Source: Rhabdornis inornatus
Lineage: Eukaryota; Chordata; Aves; Passeriformes; Rhabdornithidae
Reading direction: 5' to 3'
NCBI GenBank assembly: GCA_013397075.1
Contig: VWZS01003937.1
Span: 1,181,980 to 1,245,979, forward strand
Length of the DNA: 64,000 nt
Part shown: positions 14,461-29,110 of the stretch, one piece after another
How positions within the stretch are numbered: the first letter of the stretch is position 1
Layout: every line of letters starts with the position of its first letter
Program-made: the position numbers and the translations under genes
The notes under the pieces: model-generated
Database searches by the model: none
What the model saw: only the letters and a program-made list of their open reading frames with translations
What the model was told of the DNA's origin: nothing

Positions 14461-14521
14461 GAAAAGAAAAGAGAAAAAAAAACGGGGGGGAGGGGGGGGG
14501 GAAGGAAGGAAGGAAGGAAGG
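14461..14521 (+). repeat. Purine tract with G-runs and AAGG microsatellite
   Basis: Almost pure purine on the plus strand: GAAAA-type repeats, then seven Gs (14,484-14,490), an A, ten Gs (14,492-14,501), and about five AAGG units. The G-runs could form a quadruplex, and the whole tract could form triplex DNA. Read length in such runs is unreliable, so the exact counts should not be trusted. Confidence 0.85.
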
Positions 14522-17500
14522 TGTGTATAACTGGGAGGGAGGAGGTCAAACGGGACTGGTGAGCCAGGCTGGGCTGCAGGACAGAGCCCTGGTTATACTT
14601 TGGCCTCCTGCGCTGTGTACGGTTGCAGAAAATCCCAAAAGAAATTTCCCCTGCTTTCCCCGTGCACTCGTAGAAGAAAGGAACTTCTTCTCATCCAGGT
14701 TCAGAGAAGGCAGAATAATGTGTGTGGGAGGGACAATGCTCCCTTTCACATACAGCTGATACAAGGGCTGCCAGAGGAATGAGGAATATGATATACTCAT
14801 GAAAAAGCTTATCAGCGTAAGCGTGTCCTCCAGGAAACCTATGAATGGGTGCAGTTCCTTATTGTAAACAAGATTTAAAGAGCCCAGATTATTTCCCAAA
14901 TGCACAGCTTCAGCAGGACTTAACAGCTTTTGCTCTTTATTATAGCAAATTATTCTCAGGACCAAATGAGCCTTACAGTACAGCACAACTCTAAGCTTAA
15001 AATTTGATTGCACAAATGATCCTTTGTATTTAGTATTTAGAAAAACATTCACCACAGTAGATAATCTCAAGTAAAGCATCTGCTTTCCAAGGTTCATTCC
15101 AACTGAAAAATATAATTACTCAGAAAAATATTATTTGTCTTACCCTACGCTTCCTACACAATGTGTATGAATCAGACAGCAAAAGAAAAAGTCACCTCCT
15201 TCAGATTAATTTCCTTAACCTATTCTACCTCTAAAGATGCATCACAAGATATAAATTACAGGAGAACACAAAAAGCTGTTAAAGTATCCGTGGAAATTAG
15301 TAGGCTTGCACCCTTGAGCAATCTTTATAATTACTTCCAGGTATTTCCATATAAAAACTTTTTGTCTTATACTTCAGTGACCAGACTAACACCAGTAGAG
15401 GACAAAAAAAATAAAGGCTCAGTGCTTGCACAGAAACCTTGCTTGCTAAGGATTCAGCAGAGCTCTGGGAAGACCTCTGGCTAAGGACGAGGACTGGGCA
15501 GCCTGTCATGAGTTCTGTTGAGTTTAATGAAGATTCTAGTTTTTTTACTTCAAAGCATTGTTTTCATAAACTGCATAATCAAAAAATTCCAACATTTTGC
15601 TGCATGTAGCCATACTGAGCTTCAAGTTTAATTTCTTGTGTTGTGTCAGCTTAGTGAACCACAACAGTTACTGTGCAGTCAGTGGGACAATCACTTATCT
15701 GAAGAGGCAATTCCAGTACTAGTACACTTTCTTCTCCAAATATAACCTCCTTTTTAGGTAAATACCAATAATGTGTTCTTACATAAAACATAACAAAAAT
15801 TTATGACCAAGGATCCTATAATTTTAAGACCTGTTTTTCTTTTCCTGTCTGTTACTTTACTTTGGTCAGACAGGTTGTTGCTTTGTCAGGCTTAGAAGAC
15901 AGAGAAAGAAAAAAATAAATGAGAAGCCTGAAGAGAAACATCACCTGTAGACACTATTTTGTGTCCTAACCTCTATGGATTAATTTCTGCACTTGGAAGA
16001 AGCCACCACTGCACTCATCTCAAAGGCCTGTGCATAGTGACTGGGATACTGAATTGGTGGCTTGAAGAGTATGCTGGTCCCCTCAAGTTAATGATAAATA
16101 CAGAAGCTATTGATAGTGATCAAGGATCACTCCCTGCGGGATCATGTGTTCCCATGAGGCTTGTGACTTACAGAAGTTATGTTTCTTAGAGTGTGTGATT
16201 TTTCACTCTTTCTACTTTAATTTGAAAAGACAATTGACAAATGAATTATAAATGTAGCTACAGATCTATGACACACAAACAAACACTGCATGTGATGCTT
16301 CATTAGCCAAGAAAAACAGACATACACATGAAAAAATAATGTGTATCATCTCTGCTATCAGTCCCATTACACGGCCGCTTGAGTATAAAAAAAAATGTCT
16401 TTGTATCTCCATTTTGCAATTCCCCCTCTACTTCCTTCTTCGTTTTTTTTCTTGAACAAGAGAACTGTCAAAAAATCTCAGTGCAAATATACAATACCTA
16501 GTAATTTTATAGAAGTCAATTTAAGTGCTTACATCTCAGTTACATGACAATGCTTTGTCAGCTGTTTCTTTAACACAATTAAGCACAATTAAATTGGGTC
16601 ACAGGCCCTACACAGTGAGTATGTATATACTGTGTACTATTGCAACGTGTCTTTCTTCAAATAACAAGTCTGATTTGTTTGTATTATAACAAAAGTTCCA
16701 AGCTACATCAAATTAAGTCAATGACCAATTTCACGTTCACCCAAGACTCTCCCTCAACCCTCTTGTCCAGTGGAACCAACATTCCTTGAAGAATGAACCA
16801 CATGGTACTCCTCGCACAATCTTGTTCAAATTTTTATACATGCTATTTCTACTAAAATATTTAGTTCAATGAAGCCAATAGGAGCTCTTCATACGCCTAA
16901 AGACAATGACATTTGTGGTCAGCAAAAGGAAGGACATTTGTTAGTACCCTGCACATATCCTTTAGAAGTGTCGCCTTGATCTTGACTATGTCCACTAAAA
17001 ATATTCTAATTAAAAAAACCCACCTTGCCACACTTGATTCCTTTACTTTCCCTGACCATTCTCTCCGGTTTTCAATCTCCTATGCAAACAACGGATGAAA
17101 TTAAGACTTCCAAACTCCATGAGATGGATAAAGTGATCCCCAAACTCTCCTGTCTTAAGAGAGAAACCCCACCAGACATTAGGGCAACATTGCTTCTTGT
17201 GACATTCTGATGTGATTCTGTTCAACAGCTTTATGTATGAAAACATCTGGAAACTAAAATTGCACATAGTATGTAAGTCAGAAGTAAAAGAATTAAGAGC
17301 TAAAGTTGCCAAACCAAAGGATTAACATATCACAGCTAATGAAGTGCCACAAGAGAGTTAACAAGTACATATAGCGTGAATTGTTATCTTATCCAGAGAT
17401 AAGACATGTCCACAGCTAGAAAAATGATTTAGCACAGACTGAAAGAATAAATTGTTTCCTTAACCATATGAAATTTCTCTAAATATTCCTTGATATGAGA

Positions 17501-17938
17501 TCCCTCAAAAGATCATAGCACAAAAGGTATGTGCTTGGGCAAACACAATCTCAAAAATCCATAGAATATGTTTAAAATTTATGAAGATAATGAAATATAA
17601 GCACATGTTCTCTTTAAAACCGATGTTGATTTGGGGTCTTCTAGGTCTTCATTTTTACCTGGAGAGGTTTTGGTTAGCTTTTAAACAGCTTTAAGAGTGA
17701 ACAATAAAGAATAGCAAAATTATTTGTGTAAGAAGGACATTTGAGTCTATTATGACAGAATTGTACTTTAAAAAAATTTAAGTTGATTTTAAATATCAGT
17801 TATGTAAAAGCACCTAAGATACAGAATTATTAAGTGTTTTACTCTTCTTTCATTCCATCATGGCCAGGACTACAGAAGTAGCAGAAAAGTCTACTGTGCT
17901 AGTATGTTAACAACTCTGATAGCATGAAGGTCCATGGG

Positions 17939-17983
17939 AAAAAAAAAAAACAAAAAAAACAAAAAAAACCAACAAAACCAAAC
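17939..17983 (+). repeat. A-rich tract with A8C units
   Basis: A-runs broken by single Cs at a 9-base spacing (CAAAAAAAA units). A similar tract is at 26,355-26,400 and a shorter one at about 42,004-42,022. These are simple-sequence or oligo-A remnants; no retroposon body was recognised upstream of them. Confidence 0.75.
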
Positions 17984-20900
17984 TTCAAATCTTTAAATAA
18001 AAGGAAGTCTTTTATGTAGACTCAGTAGTATCTATATAATTATATGTTTTGATCTTCATCAAACTAGTAAGACTGTCCCACAGGAAATTAGTATGGGAAA
18101 TTAAGCATGTTATAAGTTAAGGTATGTTTGGATTACACGATCGTCTGTTCATCACTGTTTAGACAAAATGTTAATTTCTCCACTGAATACAGTAAAACTA
18201 CCTGGACAGGTTATTTTTAAGAAAACATCATAGACACATTCATAATTTTGACTGTTATTTTTAGTTCTAACTGAAATGCAATTACAGATTATTTTAACAC
18301 CCATTGCTCTTTTCTCAAGAGAAATACAGTTTATAAAGTTAAAAGTCCAAACTAAACATCTTGCTTCAAGACAAATAACTCAAAGAGCACTCATATCAAA
18401 ATCATTAGCTGTTCAGCCTTTTGGCAACTCTTTTGTTTCACCTTAACGAAACCTCTTCTAAAACACAAGTAATAGAAGCAGTTGCAGACCCACACACTAT
18501 ATTATCTGACTTTATAACGCATGCTGGAAATTTAGACCTTGTGCACCCTAAAATGTTGGGGGGAGGATGCATGGGGGAGAATCAAGTAGACTCTTGCTAG
18601 CAACCAGTGTGCTCTATCAGAGTATTCCAAGCCTGGTTCCTTCTCCTGGGAAGTCTTTACAACCTCAGCTCAGCACAGCTGATGAGATCTGGCCTTGTTT
18701 GTAGGCGCTTTTTCATCCCACAAGCTCCCAGTCAACATTTCCCTTCAGGGAAAACTGCCAGGACAACTAAAGCTGATGCAGCACACTGAAAAAGATGCTT
18801 ATATCCTCCCAGAGAACTGTAGCCATTTGCAACCCAATTTCACAAAGTTCTATTTCAACTTGTTACTTTTTAATCTAATTTTTTCCTAGATATATAAAAC
18901 ACAATGACAGAGAAAACAATAAACTCTCAAGGAAAAGGCTCTAGACAAACATTCCCTATGCAAGGAGAGAGTAACAAACTGTTTAGCATTAGTAAAGCAA
19001 CTCTATTAATGGTGTCCTCTATTAATTTTATCAATTACTTTCATTATGCAAGAACATTTGTTCTACCTGATTCCTTGGAGTTCTCCATGATTTTTTTGCC
19101 AGTTTTATTTATAAGCTTTTGTCCTGAAGCTCCAGTACAAATATAACACATCACCCAGCACCTTTCTGGATGTACACAGGTGATAATACCATCATAATTG
19201 AAATGATTGGGCTTCTCACTTCAGAGGCAAAGTGCAATGTTAAAATTCACTCATTTAACTTTTTAGGAAAACACACAGGGATTATACTGTTCATACTGCT
19301 CTCTGGACTGAGAGTTTTAAGATTGATCCAGAACACTAGAACACTCATCTCTGCAAGGAGGCTTGTTGCCTGCTCATCACTGGAGAAGGGGTCTCACTGA
19401 CATAGGTTCATAAACATTCCCAGAGCTAGTACACCAGAAAAGGCTTTGGTTTGTTCAGCAACCTGTCAGCAGATTTTCCAGTAGACTCCGATTTTGGAGT
19501 GGAGAAACAAATGAAATTATGCTTACAGAATAAAATTTTTGCTCAGAAAATGTTTTCTCTGCTGAAGCCTAGAATTCAAATCCTGCAAACATGTCCAATT
19601 TTAAGTACTAATGACTTCAGTAAGTCTATTCACATACCTAAGGAATTTTAAGTTACTCCCACACACAAATGTCTACAGCAGCACTGAAATATAGAAAGGG
19701 ATCAAAATTGTTGTACAGAGATGACTCTTCATATACAAGTTTTAAAATAAGCAATCTTTCAAGCTTTTTAAAGTATTTTTAAATACGAAATTTAAGAACT
19801 TCACCTAGTGAAACTAGCCACAAAAGTTTAACATTGTAGATCTGTAGTAATACCTGGGTTTTTCTGGTTTAAAAAGTAGCCTCACTCTTAAAGGAAACAC
19901 TCGGGATTTCCCTGGCTGTGTTTCTTATTCAGGCCCTTCCTCATGAATCAGGCAGGGGCAGATAATCAAAAGGATGACTGCAAGGATTTTTCTCTGAAAG
20001 GTCTGGCTCCCCTCGCACTGCAGCACTGCCCCTCTGCTTCTCCAGACAGACAGTAAGTAGGGCCTTGCCTGCATGAGGCTTTGGAAAGTGTCAACCTTCC
20101 AGCCACTAAATAAAACTAAATAACCCTTAGCCTTTCAGACATGAAAGTGCTGGTGGTTTGCCTTTGGTTTGCGGGTTGTTTCTTTAGCTGGATGACAACT
20201 AGGTAGAAGTAATCAACAGATTTGTTATGCATGTTTCAAGCAGTAACCCTAGGCTCAAGTGTCTGTGGTTTATCCGAAAGGATTTCGAGGCAAGCCACAA
20301 GTGCCTGTAGCTGGGAACATTTGAAGAGTGTCTAGATGATCCTTTCAAATGTGTTGACAGCCTTGAGAAAGCAGCATGTAACTACTCAGATTGCAGGTCT
20401 GGTGAGGACAAATGTGCATGGAGTCATTACGGGACAGAGACGCCAGTAACTGCTGTGGCCTCTCTCTCCAAGGGACCACAGCCATGCAAGAGGCAAGACC
20501 CAAGGAGCCGCCAGAAGTTCATGTAAACTTTTAATGGATGCTTCAAGCTGGTCACAGCCTTGACTCCACAAGCCAACTCATTCATCCCTTAAGACACAGC
20601 CCTGTACAGATAGATCTATTTCTGCCTGTTATAAAGGGCAAACAGAGCTTGGATGTTCGGCAAATGTGGAAAAACTGTCAATGGAAAATCCTGGTAAAAG
20701 GGGGCAAAGCAAACATGCAACTTAGTAGCTTCATGTGAGGTTTAGCCATGGGCTGGCATGGATTTCAATGTCTGGAACACTGAGGGACTAAAAAATAACC
20801 ATGTTTCTACTGTGTGCATGCATTTTTACACATATGCTGGTGAATCAAATAAAACACAAAGATAACTGTAAATACAGCTCAAATATTATACAGTATATTT

Positions 20901-23900
20901 TCTGCTTAATTCTAAAAACTCACTCATTTTAGATTTATCTTGGATCATCACCCTCATTGTGAAATTATTTAAGGAGCCACAAGAAAACCATCTCTGAATT
21001 CTGCCTTCACAGTTCTATTAATACAACAGAGAACACAGCAAATACACGAATTTTAAGAGGCAAGTAGATTTAACTGATATAGTACAAGCAAAGGCCAGAT
21101 CCTCAAAACACACAAACAGCTTTTACTTTCAACCAAGCTACATACTCTGTCCTTCCCAGGCCCAAAAAATTAATGCAACATACATATTGCAAATTCTGTG
21201 CTTTATTCAAAATATCTCAGTTTGAGCTTATACAGTATCAGTATTAACTTTCAATTCCAAGTCAAGGCTGACTCCAGCCTCCAGGAAGGAATGGAAAGCT
21301 GCTTGTTATACATATCTACGTTTACTAAGTACTAAGCATAAGTGCTTAGCTACACTTAGAGACTTTTAGATTCCTGTTAATCAACCTTCTCCTACTCAAA
21401 TGTTCCCACTTGGACACGAAAAATTATCACCTGCAGCATATGTTAAGAGACAAAGATTATGCCTAAATAAAACTGTATTTTGTTTTATGCATTTTAATAA
21501 TTAAGAGGAAATGTACATAAAGTTATACTGTTACCTAGTCTGTATTTGACACCAATTATGCTTCAGTTTGCATTCTTAAGGCCTATGACATATTACTGAT
21601 AATGCTTGCAAAAAAAAAGAGTAAGACATACAGAAATTAAAAACACTATTAGCATAACAAAAAAAATAATTTCTATCTATTACTATTTTGTGGATGTGCA
21701 TTTGTGGATGTTTTGTCATTAACAGGATAATTAAACAAATTTAGCTTTGATAAATACAGTCAACCATGACAGCAGTGCTGTTCCAGTGTCTGAATTACAG
21801 CATGCCAACATAACCACAAAAGCCACATCCTTGAGGCCATAATTTTTTTGCTCATATTTCTGTCTAATAAAAAATTACAGCCTGAAACTCACATGTTCTC
21901 CACTTAATCATACCATATTTTTACCTTTACTCCAATGTTCAATCCCCAAATCCCAAAATCATCCATTTTAAATCCCAAATAAACTTTCTTCTCTGATCCA
22001 CAGTCCCATACAGAAACACAACTGGTCCATACTTCTTGGAAAAAATTGCCAATAGATCACAAGAAACTGAGAAGGAATGCTCTTTAAATAATTATTCAAA
22101 ACATAAAACAAGAGCTCAAGTGAAGTTTCCCCATTAAAGGAAAAAGAAAAATCGTATTACAAAGAAATTAATTAAAACAAACATAGTAACTTCTGACATC
22201 AACTGCTGTCAGTATTCACAGTTGTGGCTCTCTGCTGCAACTGGCAACATTGGTAGAACTTAAATCAGCAAAAGGAATGCAATTCTCCATCCTCCAGGTT
22301 GGAGGGATGCAAGCAGCTGTTAGAGGGAAGCAGTAACCCTTCAGGCTTTGCTCATGTAAGGAAAAACCCTTTCAATTAGCGTTTTAAAATTAAAAGCTGC
22401 AACATTATTTAATTAAAATAATGCGGCTATTTGGCTCCACTCCCACTATAGTCTGTAGAAAATCCTCTCCTTGAAGTAGAGGCCTCACAGAAGGAGAGGG
22501 CAGAAGCACGTAAAACACAGTGAGTGAGAAACAAACACAACGGTCGGCAGGAGGACCCAGTATTTTCAAGTCTTTAGGGAGAGATGAAATTATTTTCAAC
22601 TCATTAACTTGAAGTTAGATCCCCAACAGACAATTTGGAAGATAACTTGTGTCAGAAGAAGCCTTATTCTGTTAATTGCAATTTCCACTGTTCAAGACAA
22701 GTTTATCAAAACCTTTGCAACCTCCAAAGACTCGACTTACAGATAAATAGCTCAGTTTGTTTCAGAAATGGTAAAATAAAGTACACTTGCCTTTGGAAGA
22801 GGGGAGAAGGGAGCAGACACCCAAAAAACCAAACTATCACAACAATGACCAATACTGTCAAATTTAATTCAAGTATTCAAACTAATGATTACGAAAACAA
22901 GTTTTCGTTTCCAGACAGAGCTCCGCTAGTAACAATCTTATCTGCATTTAGTTAAGTATGTACACAATTTTTTCTGTAAGATCTCAACTAATCAAAAAAG
23001 TAATATAATTTTTGACCATGCTAGCACGACGGTATTGGTTTTTAATGCCTGATCATGAGATGTGAGACAGGAAAACACAAGGTTGTTGAAACATGTAAGA
23101 AGCAGACCCTCTCTAGCCACTCACTTCATACATCTAATAATTCTTCAAAGGGAATCCTGCACATAAAGTAGTTTCCAGAGTTTGTGTAGTGGTCAGACCT
23201 GAAACACTTCAGCAGCATATCCTTAGTAAGTTCAAGCTTCAACATTGGACAAAGTTTTGCTTAAATTAAAAAAAAAAAAAAAATTAAAAGGTCACTGTCA
23301 TCCTTCCCTGTTTTTAACTCTCCCTCAGAAAACTGTATTAATGCAAAGTCTCAAAATAGCCATTCTCAGGAACTGGAAAAGCCTGGGAATTGCTTACCTA
23401 AAGAACACTAAGCTTTACAGGGCAATGAGCATTTAAACCAGAAACTCTGAGTGGAAATCATGATGAAGCCTCAATTATATTTTTGTTAATAAAAATAGAT
23501 TTGTTCTAAGGAAAAAAATTCCATTTCCCCTTCTGACTTTGTTTTCCCATGAGATCTTGAGGAAGTTCTAAAGGCCAAACCACTCAGTAGGAACCAGCAA
23601 TTCCACATGTCCCTTTCTGGTACCCATCAGAGACTTCTTCAGACCCACAGTCAGGAGGGACAGTTTGTTTTCCATTTAGGTTCATCTTGTGCTATGAAAG
23701 AGATTTTAAAAAATAATTAAAAATGGAATTCTGAGGAGAGACATCCTAGCACAGAGAAATGTGACATTTGCGGCTACATTTCACAATGTGGATTTAAATG
23801 CCTCCATTTTCCACCTTTAAGATAGCCTTTGTGTTAAAAGACAATAGTAGTAAACCAGAAAAATAGTGTGTAACAAATGAAGAGTTACGATCTCTACTGC

Positions 23901-25518
23901 CATTCACTTATTTGTACGGTTTTCTGTTGTTTTGTTTTTTTTTTCCTTGGATGTCTTTCACATGGAGGAGTGGCTGTTGAATACTGTGATGAATCTATGG
24001 TGAAAAATTCTGCAATTCAATCAAGCAAGGAAGACTATAAAAGCAAAGGAGACAGTCTCAGTTATTTCAGTCAGACTGGTCAAATAAATCATTACTGTGT
24101 CAGGTTGCAAAAAACCCCTATCATACATAAAAAGCTAAAGTCAGTTGAATTATTTTATTGCCAGGAATTCACTGTTTTTTTTTAATCATTAGCGTTTTAA
24201 ACTTACTTTATTAAAGGATATTTGTGTAAGTAAGCAATGACCAATTGCTACTGTCTTACAGCAGATTATTTCTGTCAAAAAAAGCTGCATGCTTTATTCA
24301 GACTCCTATAAAATACTACATAAAAACTTTTTAAATACATATTATCTTATTCAAGGTTATCTCCTTATAGTTATTAAAAGCTAACTAGACTCTAGCATTT
24401 AATAAGTATAGTTAGCAATAATAAAAGACAAGGAATCAGAACTACCCAAATTCCATAAATGTTATTTAAAGCACTTAACATAAAAATGTCATTAAAAACA
24501 TGGAAAGTGTTCTCCCTCTTCACTACTTACATGGCTTACAGAATGCATAAATTGGTATAAATTTTATTTTAAGCAGCTGCTTAAGCTGTAATTATCTGGC
24601 TATAAGCTTTGCCTTTGTTTTTCCTTTTTCAGCACATGAATACCAAAGCTTGTCACTAATCTGCTAGTCTGTACACTTGGTGACTGAAAAGAAGCAACAT
24701 TTTTCAAATTCAACACATCTGTTATAAACACTTGAGATGAATGTTTCACTGTGAACAGTAACCAACAGGTTTTATATTTTACTTACATTTCTTTGGCCTA
24801 ATCAATACTCCAACAACAGAAACTATTCCATTCCAGGATTTCTATTTTCTTTACTATTAACCTTAGCGGTACACATTGCTACACACAACCCATAAAATAC
24901 CAACATATTCGGCAGACTCGTATGAAAGCAGCTATACCTATCTCAGTTTCAGTATGTAAACAACATTGCCTGCACTTTCCCTACCTTTTGTTCTAAAGCT
25001 GTTGCTAGTAGTGAAAGTGTCACCCAGGCACAATTTATGACTGATCTTGCAACAAGCTGCCTATCAATGATCCAAGTATGGATTCGGAGTTAATTTTGGC
25101 TCTCTGGGATTTAAAGACCTGCCTATGCAGGGCTGTTCAATTCTGAATATTATTTAGTCTATGGTCATCTGTAATTAATTTAACAATGCAATGCTGTGGG
25201 AGTGAATTGTGGCATCAGAGCCTCACTGAACTGTTTTCAATGAAGTATCACTGAAGAGAGGCTGAAAACATGAAGGAAAAAAAAATTAATACACAGTCAC
25301 ACAGGTGTTACTGTGCAACTACCAGCATAAACATATTCCACATAAAAGTGTCCTGGGATCTCTGAAGCCAGTTTCAAGACAATTCTGGAGCACACAGACA
25401 AACCAGGCTGCGAATCCTGAGAAATGGTACACAAGTTCTAGCAACAGAGAAAGAGCTGAGGCTCTGACCAGTAGATTTGTCTCCTCTTGAACTAGCTCTG
25501 AATGAAGTATGCTGATTT

Positions 25519-25548
25519 AGATGTACATATGTACACAGATGTACATAT
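25519..25548. repeat. Tandem AGATGTACATAT pair with internal palindrome
   Basis: AGATGTACATAT occurs at 25,519-25,530 and 25,537-25,548 (18-base period). The 14-base perfect palindrome TGTACATATGTACA spans 25,522-25,535. Confidence 0.85.
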
Positions 25549-25995
25549 CATTTAAGCTTTAAAGTAGTTATCTATGAAAAGTGGTTAAAATTCTCTCTAA
25601 AAATATCACAAAAGGATGGATTAGCATAGAACTAACACAAGGAAAAGAAAACAAAGAGGAATTTCATATGTCCATCTAGTACAGTAACTCTGGATAACCA
25701 AAGGAGACCAATTACAAATATTTATAGTTCCTCTGCTCCAGTTGTAGATTCAACAGCACTAGATCCAGTCCAAATAAAACATAAGCTTACAAAAACCATG
25801 TATTAATACTCTTCTTAGTAAGGCTGAGCAAAACATTGTTCAACATTGTTTCTATGTAGAAGCAGTAGTATTTTTTTGTTATAACCTGCCAAATGTACAA
25901 TACTAAAATTTAAAGAACTTCTATAGATACATCTGTTAGTAAAGAAAACATTGCCTCTAACCCTGCATCAGATTAGATATGTAGTAGTGCCCCGG

Positions 25996-26014
25996 CAGTG
26001 GCAAACTGCCACTG
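25996..26014. repeat. Short hairpin, 8-bp stem with 3-base loop
   Basis: CAGTGGCA and TGCCACTG separated by AAC. Tight and GC-richer than its surroundings, but too short to call an RNA gene. Confidence 0.75.
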
Positions 26015-26354
26015 AGCATGTAATTTGATGTGTAATCTTAGTGGCAATGTCTAGAAGCATTTATTCAGTTATCACAGAATAACCAGAAAAACTAAAAACA
26101 TATATGAAAGGCATCTATTTTCTGCATCCCCCATCTATCCTCTACCTCTCATTTTCAAGTGGTGCAGGCTACACTCTTCTTGGTTCTGTTTGTCAATGCA
26201 CAATAGATCATCTTTTCCTCTCACAGCTATGTGATGCCCACTATCCTTTCAGGAACATTAGAATAACTGTTACTGTAGTAGTGGAGTCATTACACTGCTC
26301 GTAGCACTCAAATCACTTCTAACAGCTCAACGAAAAAGCAAATATAACCATAGC

Positions 26355-26400
26355 TGAAAAAAAAAAAAAACAAAAAAAACAAAAACAAACAAAAAAAACC
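26355..26400 (+). repeat. A-rich tract with A8C units
   Basis: Fourteen or more As followed by CAAAAAAAAC, then CAAAAACAAAC. Same type as the tract at 17,939. Confidence 0.75.
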
Positions 26401-29110
26401 ATGAAATACAAAAGATGACCTTAAAATCCCCAACTTCTTTTTAAAATCAAATTTCTATCCTGCTTTTTGTATCTGTACATGCAGAAGGTGAGCAAACGAA
26501 AATATTATGAAACCTCGGGCAAAATATTCAAGGTATGGAAATTTACTTTTCACCTGGCCCGCAAAATACCATCTTTTCTACATACTTTCTCATATCCGTC
26601 TCTTTTTTTTGTGTGTATATTTGATACTGTTGCTGTAAGTTTATGAAAGAAAGTATTATAAATTGAAACATCAGCAGCATTCACATTTGACCAGAACAGT
26701 ATCTGAAATCAATAAGTTAGTACAAAATAATGTTGCGCAATCCCCTCAATTATTAAAAATTTTGGATTAGATCAGTTTTAAAATAATAGGCTAGGGGGCT
26801 TATTTTCACAGCTGGATTTGCCTTATATTTTATCATCTGTCTCGGGAATGCAGTAAAATCCCCCCGGAGGCATCTATATAAAGCATATAATGTTACTCTG
26901 GGAGCAAAACTTACAAAAGTTACAAAACTCCCTGGACTGGACAAACCTAGGGAGAAAAAAAAAAAAACGACAGTTGCTTCATCACTCCAATACAAATAGT
27001 ACCAATTAATTCTACTGTGCTACTCCTGAGCAACACACACCAAACAGTGAATTGTATTCAGAGGATTTACTTTACTGCCAATTTTTTCTGCCTTTAGCCA
27101 ACAAGCAAAACTGGAATAAGGAATTTAAAATTTCTTAGTCAACATTTAAAGCTGTTGCCATTGTCAAGCTGATGACGCTAATTTGTTGTATTATTACTAA
27201 CCTGCCAGACCCCAGCTGTTGTCTTAGTCAAAACCTGAGTTTTCCAATAACTAGGAACTGCAGCTGCTCAGAATGGGTCACCAGGGATTTGCACCACCAC
27301 AAACATTACTCATCTGGTCCTGCCCTGATCAGACTTCTTTGGCCAAAAGGCAGGGTCAGGCCTGTCTGAGATTTGAGACATAGAAATTTAAGGCTTTTTG
27401 TTCCCCCCATCCTCAAAAAAAATAATATTTCTCATTCAACTTTTAAAAACGTATCCTTGATTCTCACCAAACATTGATCCAACGTGGCAAAGCCTACTTT
27501 TTCTGGACACTCTACAGTAATTAGCCTTTGAAATAAAGACCATGAATTATAACCTAAGACACTCACTAAATTACTGCTCCCATCTATCATCCTATCTCTG
27601 CCAAAAAAAAAAAAAAATCAGAATCAAGAAAGTATTATTTATTTCAAATACTTTTACTTTAAACAACTGAGAAACAGTTTCTACATGATTCATCTGCCAG
27701 CTGCTGCATGTAACAGGTGTAACCATAAACATTAGAAAATGCTGCATTTTGATGCACAAACAGCTGAAGTGCTGCCTGATTAAAACATCCCAAACTGGAA
27801 TAATTTTTGTTTAGCAAACACTGTCACATGAAGTACCTTCAACAGAGCCCCAGAACATATGGGAAATGACTATTTAATGTTTAACGTTTCACTGATATTT
27901 ATTATTTGTTTTACTTCCATATATCAGTTTCCAGTAGGAATCCTTGCCAAAAAACCACTACTTGTCCTCTTCTCCAACTCTTATTAACTCCTTCTGTTTG
28001 GATTGCCTACATAACACATCCTGATTTCTTCCTATCCTTTCAGCAAGTTTCTCTCCAAAAACACAATCAAGCTGTCCTGCACCCTGAGCTATGTGGCCCT
28101 CTACTGCTTCTCCTTTCTCCTCCAGAATTTCTTTCCTGCCATTCTGGCTTTCCAGAATACCACTCCCTCTCCTTGCACTTTTGTGCCATTTCTGCATTGT
28201 ACAGCACAGAAAACTCTCCTGGAAAAGTAGAAGCACTTGCTCATGAGCAGCTGGAGAGGCTGATGTAGCTTTTCCATACTGACTGAACACAGAAGTGTTT
28301 TAACCACAGAGACAGCACAAACAGGTACTTTCTCTATAGCTCTCAAGGTACATACACATGAATTGCACGTAGTACAGGCCAGAGAGCACCCAACAACTGG
28401 AGCCAATTTCCTGCAGAGGAGTGAGGAAGAGTTCCCACAGATGAAAGATACCGAGTACAGGTTAGAAGAGTACAAGGAAAGTCACACTGATGGACTGAGC
28501 CCTCAGTTTTCATCTTAGCCACTTCAATATTCAACAGCACACTTGCATCTGATATTATGTTAGGCTATTATGCTGTCTTAGAGGCAAAAGAGAAAGCAAG
28601 CCATGCAATGGCCAAACCAGATCCCACCACTTCAGTGGAAGATCATCTCATCAGCATTACAGCGGTTTCCAGGTACAAAAGCTGCATGACTGCAAGCTTA
28701 GAGTGTCCTTTGCACCTCCAAGGCTTTCAAGTTTGACAGAAGAAATAACAAATTATTCATTAATCTCGATATAAAAGTAGAGAACTGTCAGTGATGGAAG
28801 TGACAGGTCGGTCAAATGAGTAGGCAAAGCTCCCTCTTGTCTACAGGCAGGAGGAAGAAGAGTGTGCAAGGATAGTTAGCGAATTGAAAGTTGAAACTTT
28901 CTCACTCCAAAAGATTTCTATCTCCCCCCCCCCTTTTTTTTTAAAGTGGAAAAACATGAAGAAGCAAATCAAGCTGAACAGCAAATTTTGAAATACACCT
29001 TTCACTGACCTTGTAGAAATTGAAAGAGAAAAATTTATAAATTCCAAAGCCATTGAATTTCTCCTGCAAACAGCAAGAACTGAACCCTCTTCAGGCAAAA
29101 AAAAAAAAAA

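Larger units (their letters stand above)
12641..29110. other. AT-rich intronic sequence, no gene seen
   Basis: Apart from the purine tract, the GATA-type cluster, A-rich tracts and small inverted repeats listed separately, nothing was recognised. GC-richer pockets at about 18,600-18,790, 19,900-20,100 and 20,380-20,580 could be conserved elements but show no coding signature. Confidence 0.55.

Noticed and set aside
14230..14562. 110-codon plus-strand frame with some non-random-looking residues
   Set aside because: It ends in the purine microsatellite, has no recognised domain, and the GC-richer composition explains its length.
25996..26014. Small GC-richer hairpin considered as a microRNA precursor or tRNA arm
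   Set aside because: The stem is only 8 bp, far too short for a pre-miRNA, and no cloverleaf or A/B box was seen around it.
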